Shown here: in pieces, positions 57,080 through 64,000 of the stretch
Numbering within the stretch: position 1 is the first letter of the stretch
Layout: every line of letters begins with the position of its first letter
Source of the DNA: Pseudomonas extremaustralis
GTDB taxonomy: Bacteria > Pseudomonadota > Gammaproteobacteria > Pseudomonadales > Pseudomonadaceae
Direction of reading: 5' to 3'
Length of the DNA stretch: 64,000 nucleotides
NCBI RefSeq assembly: GCF_900102035.1
Contig: NZ_LT629689.1
Location: 6,610,330 to 6,674,329 of the forward strand
Position numbers and translations under genes: made by a program
The notes under the pieces: model-generated
The model's database searches: none
What the model was told of the DNA's origin: nothing
The model's input: only the letters and a program-made list of their open reading frames with translations

Positions 57080-58090
57080 TTGTCTGCTCAAGTCATCGCG
57101 ATTGACGCAATGGGCGGGGACTTCGGTCCCCGCAGCATTGTTCAGGCCTGTATTGCCAGCCTGATTGCCACCCCCTCGCTGCATCTGACCCTTGTCGGTC
57201 AACCCTCTCTTCTTGACGAACTCATTGCCAGCCATTCGGCGGTGGATCGCGCGCGCCTGACGATTACGCCGGCCAGCGAAACCATCGGCATGGATGAAAA
57301 GCCGGCGGCTGCCCTGCGTGGCAAGCCCGACTCGTCAATGCGGGTGGCCCTTGAGTTGTTGCGCGATGGCAAGGTGCAAGCCTGTGTCAGTGCTGGCAAT
57401 ACCGGGGCGTTGATGGCGTTGTCGCGGCATGTGCTCAAGACCCTGCCGGGGATTGATCGGCCGGCGATGGTGGCGGCGATTCCGACGCAGAAAGGCTATT
57501 GCCAGTTGTTGGACCTGGGCGCGAATGTCGATTGCAGTGCCGAGAACCTGTTCCAGTTCGCCGTGATGGGCTCGGTGGCCGCCGAAGCGCTGGGTGTGGC
57601 CCGGCCGCGGGTGGCCTTGTTGAATATCGGCACTGAAGACATCAAGGGCAACCAGCAGGTCAAGCTCGCCGCGACCCTGTTGCAGGGTGCGCGTGGCTTG
57701 AACTACATCGGCTTTGTCGAAGGTGACGGCCTGTACCGTGGCGAAGCCGATGTGGTGGTGTGCGATGGGTTTGTCGGCAACATCCTGCTCAAGTCCAGTG
57801 AAGGCCTGGCGACCATGATTGCCATGCGTATCGAGGCCTTGTTCAAGCGGAGCCTGGCCTCGCGCCTTGTGGGGGCTCTGGCGCTGCCACTGATGCGGCG
57901 CTTGCAGGCCGACCTGGCGCCAGCGCGGCATAACGGTGCGAGTTTTCTCGGTCTGCAGGGCATTGTGGTCAAGAGCCATGGTTCGGCGGGTGTCGAGGGA
58001 TTTCAAAGTGCGATTGCACGGGCAGTGATCGAGATCCAGGAGAACCTGCCGCAACGCTTGCACGGCCGTCTTGAGGATCTGTTGCCTTAG
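57080..58090 (+). CDS. plsX: Phosphate acyltransferase PlsX
   Basis: A 336-residue enzyme that makes acyl-phosphate from acyl-ACP for phospholipid synthesis. It shows [19 protein letters not shown] at the N-terminus, [10 protein letters not shown] and [20 protein letters not shown]. It starts with TTG at 57080, four bases after the rpmF stop. fabH, which follows plsX in E. coli, is absent; fabD follows directly. Confidence 0.94.
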   Translation: MSAQVIAIDAMGGDFGPRSIVQACIASLIATPSLHLTLVGQPSLLDELIASHSAVDRARLTITPASETIGMDEKPAAALRGKPDSSMRVALELLRDGKVQACVSAGNTGALMALSRHVLKTLPGIDRPAMVAAIPTQKGYCQLLDLGANVDCSAENLFQFAVMGSVAAEALGVARPRVALLNIGTEDIKGNQQVKLAATLLQGARGLNYIGFVEGDGLYRGEADVVVCDGFVGNILLKSSEGLATMIAMRIEALFKRSLASRLVGALALPLMRRLQADLAPARHNGASFLGLQGIVVKSHGSAGVEGFQSAIARAVIEIQENLPQRLHGRLEDLLP

Positions 58091-58216
58091 GCGAATCGGC
58101 CCAGGAATGCTTAAATGTGACCGGCCAGTTCAATTGACCATCCAATCTGTCAGTTTCGTGTGCTCCCATCGTAGGGGCGACTATTTCCGACGACCAGATC
58201 ATTAGGGGCTTGTTAC

Positions 58217-59155
58217 ATGTCTACATCCCTCGCATTCGTCTTTCCAGGGCAGGGTTCGCAGTCCCTCGGCATGTTGGCCGAGCTGGGCGCGCAACATCCG
58301 CTGATCCTGGAAACTTTCAAGGAAGCTTCCGAGGCCCTGGGTTACGACCTGTGGGCACTGACCCAGCAGGGGCCGGAAGAGCAACTCAATCAAACCGATA
58401 AAACCCAGCCGGCCATCCTGACCGCTTCGATCGCCCTGTGGCGTTTGTGGCTGGCGGAAGGTGGCGCGCGCCCGGCGTTCGTGGCCGGTCACAGCCTGGG
58501 TGAATACAGCGCCCTGGTTGCGGCGGGCAGCCTGACCCTCGGTGAAGCGGTCAAACTGGTCGAGCGTCGTGGCCAACTGATGCAAGAAGCCGTTCCGGCC
58601 GGGCAGGGTGGCATGGCCGCGATTCTGGGCCTGGACGATGCCGTCGTGATCAAGGCTTGCGCCGAAGCGGCCCAGGGCGAAGTGGTCAGCGCGGTGAACT
58701 TCAACTCTCCAGGCCAGGTGGTGATCGCCGGTGCCAAGGCCGCTGTCGAGCGCGCCATCGAAGGCTGCAAGGCTCTTGGTGCCAAGCGTGCCTTGCCGTT
58801 GCCGGTGAGCGTGCCGTCCCACTGTGAGCTGATGCGTCCGGCAGCTGAGCGTTTTGCCGAGTCCATCGCTGCCATCAACTGGCAGGCGCCGCAGATCCCC
58901 CTGGTGCAGAACGTCAGCGCGGCTGTGGCCGCCGACCTCGAGACCCTCAAGCGCGACCTGCTGGAGCAGCTCTACAAACCGGTGCGCTGGGTTGAGTCGG
59001 TCCAGACCCTGGCTGCCAATGGCGCCACCGAGCTGGTCGAGTGCGGCCCAGGCAAAGTCCTGGCCGGCCTGAACAAGCGCTGCGCCGATGGCGTGTCGAC
59101 TGACAACCTCAATACCCCTGATGCCTTTGCTGCCGCGCTTGCGGTGCAGGCTTGA
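58217..59155 (+). CDS. fabD: Malonyl-CoA:ACP transacylase FabD
   Basis: A 312-residue transferase that loads malonate onto AcpP. Active-site Ser lies in VAGHSLGEYSALVA, the oxyanion Gln in VFPGQGSQSLGM, Arg in LVERRGQLMQEA, and the catalytic His in PVSVPSHCELM. A 126-bp spacer separates it from plsX and may hold its own promoter (not clear). It is followed after 19 bp by fabG. Confidence 0.95.
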   Translation: MSTSLAFVFPGQGSQSLGMLAELGAQHPLILETFKEASEALGYDLWALTQQGPEEQLNQTDKTQPAILTASIALWRLWLAEGGARPAFVAGHSLGEYSALVAAGSLTLGEAVKLVERRGQLMQEAVPAGQGGMAAILGLDDAVVIKACAEAAQGEVVSAVNFNSPGQVVIAGAKAAVERAIEGCKALGAKRALPLPVSVPSHCELMRPAAERFAESIAAINWQAPQIPLVQNVSAAVAADLETLKRDLLEQLYKPVRWVESVQTLAANGATELVECGPGKVLAGLNKRCADGVSTDNLNTPDAFAAALAVQA

Positions 59156-59174
59156 GAACTTAGGAGAAGCCTGC

Positions 59175-59918
59175 ATGAGTCTGCAAGGTAAAGTAGCACT
59201 GGTTACCGGCGCGAGCCGCGGCATTGGCCAGGCGATCGCCCTGGAGCTGGGCCGTCAGGGTGCCGTTGTGATCGGCACCGCCACTTCCGCCTCGGGTGCC
59301 GAGCGTATCGCCGCGACCTTGAAGGAAAACGGCGTTCAAGGCACCGGCCTTGAGCTGAATGTCACCAGCGATGAGTCCGTGGCGGCCGTGCTGGCCCAGA
59401 TCACCGCGCAGTTCGGCGCACCGGCGATCCTGGTCAACAATGCTGGCATTACCCGTGACAACCTGATGATGCGCATGAAAGACGACGAGTGGTACGACGT
59501 GGTCGACACCAACTTGAACAGTCTGTTTCGCCTGTCCAAAGGGGTTTTGCGCGGCATGACCAAGGCGCGTTGGGGCCGAATTATCAATATTGGCTCCGTA
59601 GTGGGTGCCATGGGCAACGCAGGCCAAGTAAACTACGCAGCCGCCAAGGCCGGTCTGGAAGGTTTCAGTCGTGCACTGGCGCGTGAAGTCGGCTCGCGGT
59701 CGATTACGGTCAACTCGGTAGCCCCAGGGTTCATCGATACCGATATGACCCGCGAATTGCCGGAAGCACAGCGTGAAGCCTTGCTGACGCAGATTCCGCT
59801 GGGCCGTCTGGGCCAGGCTCAAGAGATCGCGAATGTGGTCACTTTCCTGGCATCCGACGGTGCGGCATACGTGACTGGGGCTACAATCCCGGTTAACGGC
59901 GGGATGTACATGAGTTAA
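59175..59918 (+). CDS. fabG: 3-oxoacyl-ACP reductase FabG
   Basis: A 247-residue SDR that reduces 3-oxoacyl-ACP with NADPH. TGASRGIGQAIALELG is the cofactor loop, NNAG is present, and the Ser-Tyr-Lys triad is visible in NIGSVVGAMGNAGQVNYAAA followed by KAG. The frame opens at 59088 inside fabD, but TTAGGAG before the ATG at 59175 and the family N-terminus MSLQGKVALVTGASRG fix the start. Confidence 0.96.
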   Translation: MSLQGKVALVTGASRGIGQAIALELGRQGAVVIGTATSASGAERIAATLKENGVQGTGLELNVTSDESVAAVLAQITAQFGAPAILVNNAGITRDNLMMRMKDDEWYDVVDTNLNSLFRLSKGVLRGMTKARWGRIINIGSVVGAMGNAGQVNYAAAKAGLEGFSRALAREVGSRSITVNSVAPGFIDTDMTRELPEAQREALLTQIPLGRLGQAQEIANVVTFLASDGAAYVTGATIPVNGGMYMS

Positions 59919-60029
59919 ATTGTGACGGGTCGCTTCAAAAAAATGTCATACGAGCTGTCTAAAATCCGTTATAAAGCTGCAACTTAATTTATAGGCAGGT
60001 GGCGGACCGGGTACAGGTGAAGCTTTCAG

Positions 60030-60057
60030 TTGAAAAGCTGAAATGGCTTTCTATACA
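60030..60057 (+). promoter_or_regulatory. Sigma-70 promoter of acpP
   Basis: TTGAAA (60030-60035), 16 bp, TATACA (60052-60057), 52 bp before the acpP ATG. A dedicated promoter fits the high expression of AcpP. Confidence 0.7.
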
Positions 60058-60108
60058 CTTACCCACTGGCCAGCTGCCTGAATTTGTCCATTAGGAGTTA
60101 AACAAGGT

Positions 60109-60345
60109 ATGAGCACCATCGAAGAGCGCGTCAAGAAAATCGTTGCCGAGCAACTGGGCGTTAAAGAAGAAGAAGTGACCAACACTGCTTCCTTCGTAGA
60201 AGACCTGGGTGCCGATTCCCTTGACACCGTTGAGCTGGTGATGGCTCTGGAAGAGGAATTCGAGACCGAAATCCCGGACGAAGAAGCTGAAAAAATCACT
60301 ACTGTTCAAGCTGCTATCGACTACGTTACCGCCCACCAGGCGTAA
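60109..60345 (+). CDS. acpP: Acyl carrier protein AcpP
   Basis: A 78-residue acidic carrier. The phosphopantetheine attachment Ser is in [27 protein letters not shown] lies 11-13 nt before the ATG with a second AAGG nearer. It carries fatty acids in synthesis and donates to lipid A and siderophore pathways. It has its own promoter and terminator. Confidence 0.97.
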   Translation: MSTIEERVKKIVAEQLGVKEEEVTNTASFVEDLGADSLDTVELVMALEEEFETEIPDEEAEKITTVQAAIDYVTAHQA

Positions 60346-60374
60346 TAGTTTGTAGTCGTCGCTTGCTGTTAGGG

Positions 60375-60408
60375 AAAAACCGCACTGCTGTAACGGCGTG
60401 CGGTTTTT
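60375..60408 (+). terminator. Terminator after acpP
   Basis: AAAAACCGCAC and GTGCGGTTTTTT form an 11-bp stem followed by a T-run. It separates acpP from fabF. Confidence 0.9.
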
Positions 60409-60473
60409 TCTTTAAGCTCTGATGAAAAGTCAGTTCAGATGCAAAGTGTCGTCATCAAGAAAAGGAGAGTGCT

Positions 60474-61718
60474 GTGTCGCGTAGACGCGTCGTAGTCACC
60501 GGTATGGGTATGTTGTCGCCACTGGGTACGGATGTGCCGAGCAGTTGGCAGGGCATTCTGGCTGGCCGCAGTGGTATTGGTCTGATCGAACACACGGACC
60601 TTTCTGCCTATTCCACCCGTTTTGGCGGCTCGGTAAAGGGCTTCAACGTCGAGGAATACCTCTCGGTCAAAGAGTCCCGCAAACTTGATCTGTTCATTCA
60701 GTACGGCCTGGCTGCCGGTTTTCAGGCGGTGCGTAACGCCGGCCTGGAAGTCACCGATGCCAACCGTGAACGCATCGGCGTGGCCATGGGGTCGGGTATT
60801 GGCGGGTTGACCAATATCGAAGAAACCAGCCGCACGCTGCACGATTCTGGCCCTCGTCGAATTTCACCGTTCTTCGTACCAGGCTCGATCATCAATATGA
60901 TTTCCGGTTTCCTGTCCATTCATCTGGGGGCACAGGGACCTAACTACGCCATTGCCACGGCGTGCACCACGGGCACCCACTGCATCGGCATGGCAGCACG
61001 CAACATCGCCTACGACGAAGCTGACGTGATGATCGCCGGCGGCGCCGAGATGGCGGCCTGCGGCCTGGGCATGGGCGGCTTCGGCGCGTCCCGTGCACTG
61101 TCGACGCGCAACGACGAGCCGACCCGCGCCAGCCGTCCCTGGGACAAGGGCCGTGACGGTTTCGTGTTGTCCGACGGCGCCGGGGCCCTGGTGCTCGAAG
61201 AGTTGGAGCACGCCAAGGCGCGCGGTGCCACGATCTATGCCGAACTGATCGGTTTTGGCATGAGCGGCGACGCCTATCACATGACCTCGCCACCGTCCGA
61301 CGGCGCCGGCGCTGCGCGGTGCATCACCAATGCGCTGCGCGATGCCAAGGTCAATCCGGACCAGGTGCAATATATCAACGCCCACGGCACCTCGACCCTG
61401 ACCGGCGATCTGGCGGAAGCCGAAGCCATCAGGTCGGTGTTTGGCGACCACGCCTACAAGCTGGCGGTCAGCTCCACCAAGTCCATGACCGGCCACTTGT
61501 TGGGTGCGGCGGGCGCGGTAGAGGCGATCTTCAGCGTACTGGCCATCCAGGATCAGGTCGCTCCACCGACCATCAACCTGGATGAACCGGACGAGGGCTG
61601 CGACCTGAACTTCGTGCCCCACGAAGCGCAACCAATGCCGATCGATGTGGTGATTTCCAACTCGTTCGGGTTTGGTGGTACCAACGGTTCCCTGGTGTTC
61701 CGCCGGTTCGCCGAGTGA
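60474..61718 (+). CDS. fabF: Beta-ketoacyl-ACP synthase II FabF
   Basis: A 414-residue condensing enzyme for chain elongation. The Cys-His-His triad is seen: Cys in [17 protein letters not shown], His in [13 protein letters not shown], His in [15 protein letters not shown], with the Lys of that segment. The start is GTG with AGGAG about 7 nt upstream. It overlaps the first base of pabC. Confidence 0.95.
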   Translation: MSRRRVVVTGMGMLSPLGTDVPSSWQGILAGRSGIGLIEHTDLSAYSTRFGGSVKGFNVEEYLSVKESRKLDLFIQYGLAAGFQAVRNAGLEVTDANRERIGVAMGSGIGGLTNIEETSRTLHDSGPRRISPFFVPGSIINMISGFLSIHLGAQGPNYAIATACTTGTHCIGMAARNIAYDEADVMIAGGAEMAACGLGMGGFGASRALSTRNDEPTRASRPWDKGRDGFVLSDGAGALVLEELEHAKARGATIYAELIGFGMSGDAYHMTSPPSDGAGAARCITNALRDAKVNPDQVQYINAHGTSTLTGDLAEAEAIRSVFGDHAYKLAVSSTKSMTGHLLGAAGAVEAIFSVLAIQDQVAPPTINLDEPDEGCDLNFVPHEAQPMPIDVVISNSFGFGGTNGSLVFRRFAE

Positions 61719-62533
61719 TGCACAGCTGGGTCGACGGTCAACCAGCGGACAGTGTGCCCCTGAAAGATCGCGGCCTGGCGTATGGCGATGGGTTGTTCGA
61801 GACCATCGCCGTCAAGGCTGGGCAACCGGTGTTGCTTGAGCGTCATCTGCAGCGTTTGGAGGAGGGGTGCAGGCGCCTCGCCTTGGTTGCGGATCACTCG
61901 CTGGTTCGCCGCGAAGTGCTGGCCTATGCCGCCGCTCTCGGTGACGGTGTCCTCAAGTTGATCCTTACCCGTGGCGACAGTCTGCGCGGCTACGGGATCA
62001 ACCCTGGCGCACCGGTGCGCCGTATCTTGCAGGGCAGTGCGCCTGCTGCTTATCCCCAGGCCCATGGAACCGACGGCATCCGTCTGTTTCCGTGTGCTAC
62101 CCGCTTGGCCGAGCAACCATTGCTGGCCGGTCTCAAGCACCTCAACCGCCTGGAGCAGGTCATCGCCCGCGCCGAATGGCAAGATGCCGAGCATGCCGAA
62201 GGTTTGATGCTGGATATGTCCGGTCGTGTCATCGAAGGTGTATTCAGCAACCTGTTCCTAGTACGTAATGGCTTGTTACTAACTGCCGATCTGCGTCGTT
62301 GCGGCGTGGCGGGGGTCATGCGTGCCGAGGTTCTGGCCCAGGCGCAAGTCATGGGCATCCCGGTGGCTGTGGCCGACATCAGCCTCGAGCAGTTGCGGGA
62401 GGCTGACGAAGTCTTTATGTGCAACAGCGTGTATGGCATTTGGCCGGTGCGTGGATGCGCTGCGATGAGCTGGTCGGTTGGGCCGCTCACCCGTAAACTG
62501 CAGGGCATTGTTCGCGCGCTATTGGATGTTTGA
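61718..62533 (+). CDS. pabC: Aminodeoxychorismate lyase PabC
   Basis: A 271-residue fold-IV PLP enzyme that splits aminodeoxychorismate into p-aminobenzoate and pyruvate for folate. LKDRGLAYGDGLFETIA is the N-terminal signature; the PLP Lys lies in LLAGLKHLNRLEQVIA, and VIEGVFSNLFLVRNG and VMRAEVLAQA follow. ATG at 61718 overlaps the fabF stop (TGATG); a GTG one codon earlier is possible. It continues into mltG by an 8-bp overlap. Confidence 0.93.
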   Translation: MHSWVDGQPADSVPLKDRGLAYGDGLFETIAVKAGQPVLLERHLQRLEEGCRRLALVADHSLVRREVLAYAAALGDGVLKLILTRGDSLRGYGINPGAPVRRILQGSAPAAYPQAHGTDGIRLFPCATRLAEQPLLAGLKHLNRLEQVIARAEWQDAEHAEGLMLDMSGRVIEGVFSNLFLVRNGLLLTADLRRCGVAGVMRAEVLAQAQVMGIPVAVADISLEQLREADEVFMCNSVYGIWPVRGCAAMSWSVGPLTRKLQGIVRALLDV

Positions 62534-63668
62534 GTTGATACGAAAACTGGTTGTACTGCTGCTGGTCGGTGTGTTCTCGGCGGCTTTGCTGTTGGGCGTT
62601 TGTGCCTGGAAGTTAGACGCTGCGTTGAAGCAGCCCTTGAATGTGGCCGAGGAGCAGTTGCTCGATGTACCGGCGGGGGCAACCCCTACCGGCACGTTCA
62701 ATCGCTTGGAAGCCGACGGTGTGCTTGACGGTGCCTTTTGGCTGCGCCTTTACTGGCGCTTCAATCTCGACGGTCAGCCGTTGCACAGCGGCGAATACCG
62801 CATGACCCCCGGCATGACCGCCCAAGGCCTGATCGGCCTGTGGCAACGCGGCGAAGTGGTGCAATACAGCCTCACGTTGGTGGAGGGATGGAATTTTCGC
62901 CAGGTACGCCAGGCCTTGGCCAAGCACGAAAAAATCGTACAGAACCTCGCGGGCCTGAGTGACAGCGAAGTCATGGACAAGCTTGGCCACCCCGGCGTAT
63001 TCCCCGAGGGGCGGTTTTTCCCGGATACCTACCGTTTCGTGCGTGGCATGACCGATGTCGAGTTCCTGAAAAAAGCCTACAACCGTCTGGACGACGTGCT
63101 CGCCCAAGAGTGGAGCAAGCGCGCTGCCGATGCGCCGTATACCGATCCCTATCAAGCGCTGATCATGGCTTCCCTGGTGGAGAAAGAGACCGGTGTGCCA
63201 GAGGAGCGTGGACAGATCGCCGGGGTGTTCGTGCGCCGGATGAAGATCGGCATGCTGCTGCAGACCGATCCGACAGTGATCTATGGTCTGGGAGAGCGCT
63301 ACAACGGCAAGTTGACCCGCGCGCACCTCAAGGAGGCCAACCCGTACAACACCTACATGGTTGCCGGGTTGCCGCCGACGCCCATTGCCATGGTCGGCCG
63401 CGAGGCGATCCATGCAGCGCTCAACCCCGTGCCGGGCAGCAGCCTGTATTTCGTCGCCCGTGGCGATGGCAGCCATATTTTCTCCGATGACCTGGATGCA
63501 CATAATGCTGCCGTGCGTGAGTTCCAGCTCAAGCGCCGCGCCGATTACCGCTCAAGCCCCGCGCCAGTGGTGAAACCGTCGCAGGACGTAACGCCACCGG
63601 CCGATGTGCCTGCTGAAAAGCCGGCCGAGCCTGTGCCGGATACCGCCGCGCCGCAAAGCCCGCAATGA
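62526..63668 (+). CDS. mltG: Endolytic murein transglycosylase MltG
   Basis: A 380-residue inner-membrane glycan-strand terminator. One N-terminal transmembrane helix (LVVLLLVGVFSAALLLGVCA) precedes the YceG domain, with the catalytic Glu in MASLVEKETGVPEERGQIAG and conserved YNTYMVAGLPPTPIA. The C-terminal 40 residues are a Pro/Ala-rich tail (VKPSQDVTPPADVPAEKPAE). ATG at 62526 overlaps pabC; a TTG at 62535 is an alternative. Confidence 0.93.
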   Translation: MFELIRKLVVLLLVGVFSAALLLGVCAWKLDAALKQPLNVAEEQLLDVPAGATPTGTFNRLEADGVLDGAFWLRLYWRFNLDGQPLHSGEYRMTPGMTAQGLIGLWQRGEVVQYSLTLVEGWNFRQVRQALAKHEKIVQNLAGLSDSEVMDKLGHPGVFPEGRFFPDTYRFVRGMTDVEFLKKAYNRLDDVLAQEWSKRAADAPYTDPYQALIMASLVEKETGVPEERGQIAGVFVRRMKIGMLLQTDPTVIYGLGERYNGKLTRAHLKEANPYNTYMVAGLPPTPIAMVGREAIHAALNPVPGSSLYFVARGDGSHIFSDDLDAHNAAVREFQLKRRADYRSSPAPVVKPSQDVTPPADVPAEKPAEPVPDTAAPQSPQ

Positions 63669-63678
63669 CTCTGACTAA

Positions 63679-64000
<322 letters not shown>

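Overview
The window is a 64 kb chromosomal segment of a Pseudomonas, most likely of the P. fluorescens group. The evidence is the GC-rich coding, an arginine succinyltransferase (aru/ast) operon followed by ltaE-alaS-lysC-rsmA, AmrZ, Pseudomonas-type flagellar promoters, PhoPQ, a two-ATP-cone NrdA, and the fluorescens-type REP palindromes (arms beginning GTGGGAGGGGGCTTGCTCCC). Most of it is core genome; the accessory content is small.

Layout. 1-2081: 5' part of a very large DUF6543/dermonecrotic-toxin-like gene (minus strand, cut by the window edge). 2.2-10.1 kb: aruC-aruF-aruG-astD-astB-(small acidic protein)-astE, arginine catabolism to glutamate and succinate, preceded by two ArgR half-sites. 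10.2-11.0 kb: type II lumazine synthase under an FMN riboswitch. 11.2-17.2 kb: ltaE, alaS, lysC, rsmA/csrA, tRNA-Ser(GCU) and two identical tRNA-Arg(ACG). 17.5-20.2 kb: mgtE, amrZ and two small membrane-protein genes. 20.5-22.7 kb: tRNA-Arg(CCU) followed by a remnant island (unknown lipoprotein, shortened serine recombinase, two abutting IS3-family fragments). 22.7-27.2 kb: PQQ glucose dehydrogenase gcd and an MFS transporter.

27.3-35.0 kb: flagellar/chemotaxis block, flgZ(ycgR)-flgN-flgM-flgA on the minus strand, diverging from cheV-cheR-flgBCDE. Matches to sigma-54 promoters (flgA, flgB) and a sigma-28 promoter (flgM) are visible. The rod/hook operon stops at flgE: flgF onward is absent, and convergent nrdA follows without nrdB beside it, suggesting a rearrangement junction. 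38.9-47.2 kb: an RstAB-like two-component pair, a phosphopantetheinyl transferase, a small secreted protein with phoP-phoQ preceded by four 11-bp-phased GTTCAG repeats, an AraC-family regulator, and dctA with a sigma-54 promoter and upstream palindromes. 47.4-49.0 kb: an orphan XdhC/MocA-like molybdenum-cofactor maturation pair.

49.1-64.0 kb: rne (RNase E) diverging from rluC-HAD phosphatase-sppA, then maf, and the lipid/cell-envelope operon yceD-rpmF-plsX-fabD-fabG-acpP-fabF-pabC-mltG-tmk (tmk cut by the window end).

I found no CRISPR array, intact prophage, rRNA or origin. The less ordinary elements are regulatory (phased PhoP-like repeats, paired palindromes upstream of the dctA sigma-54 promoter, FMN riboswitch with a Shine-Dalgarno-sequestering hairpin, direct repeats upstream of flgB, a possibly leaderless yceD) together with the tRNA-Arg(CCU) island remnant. 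No clear new multi-gene system is visible.
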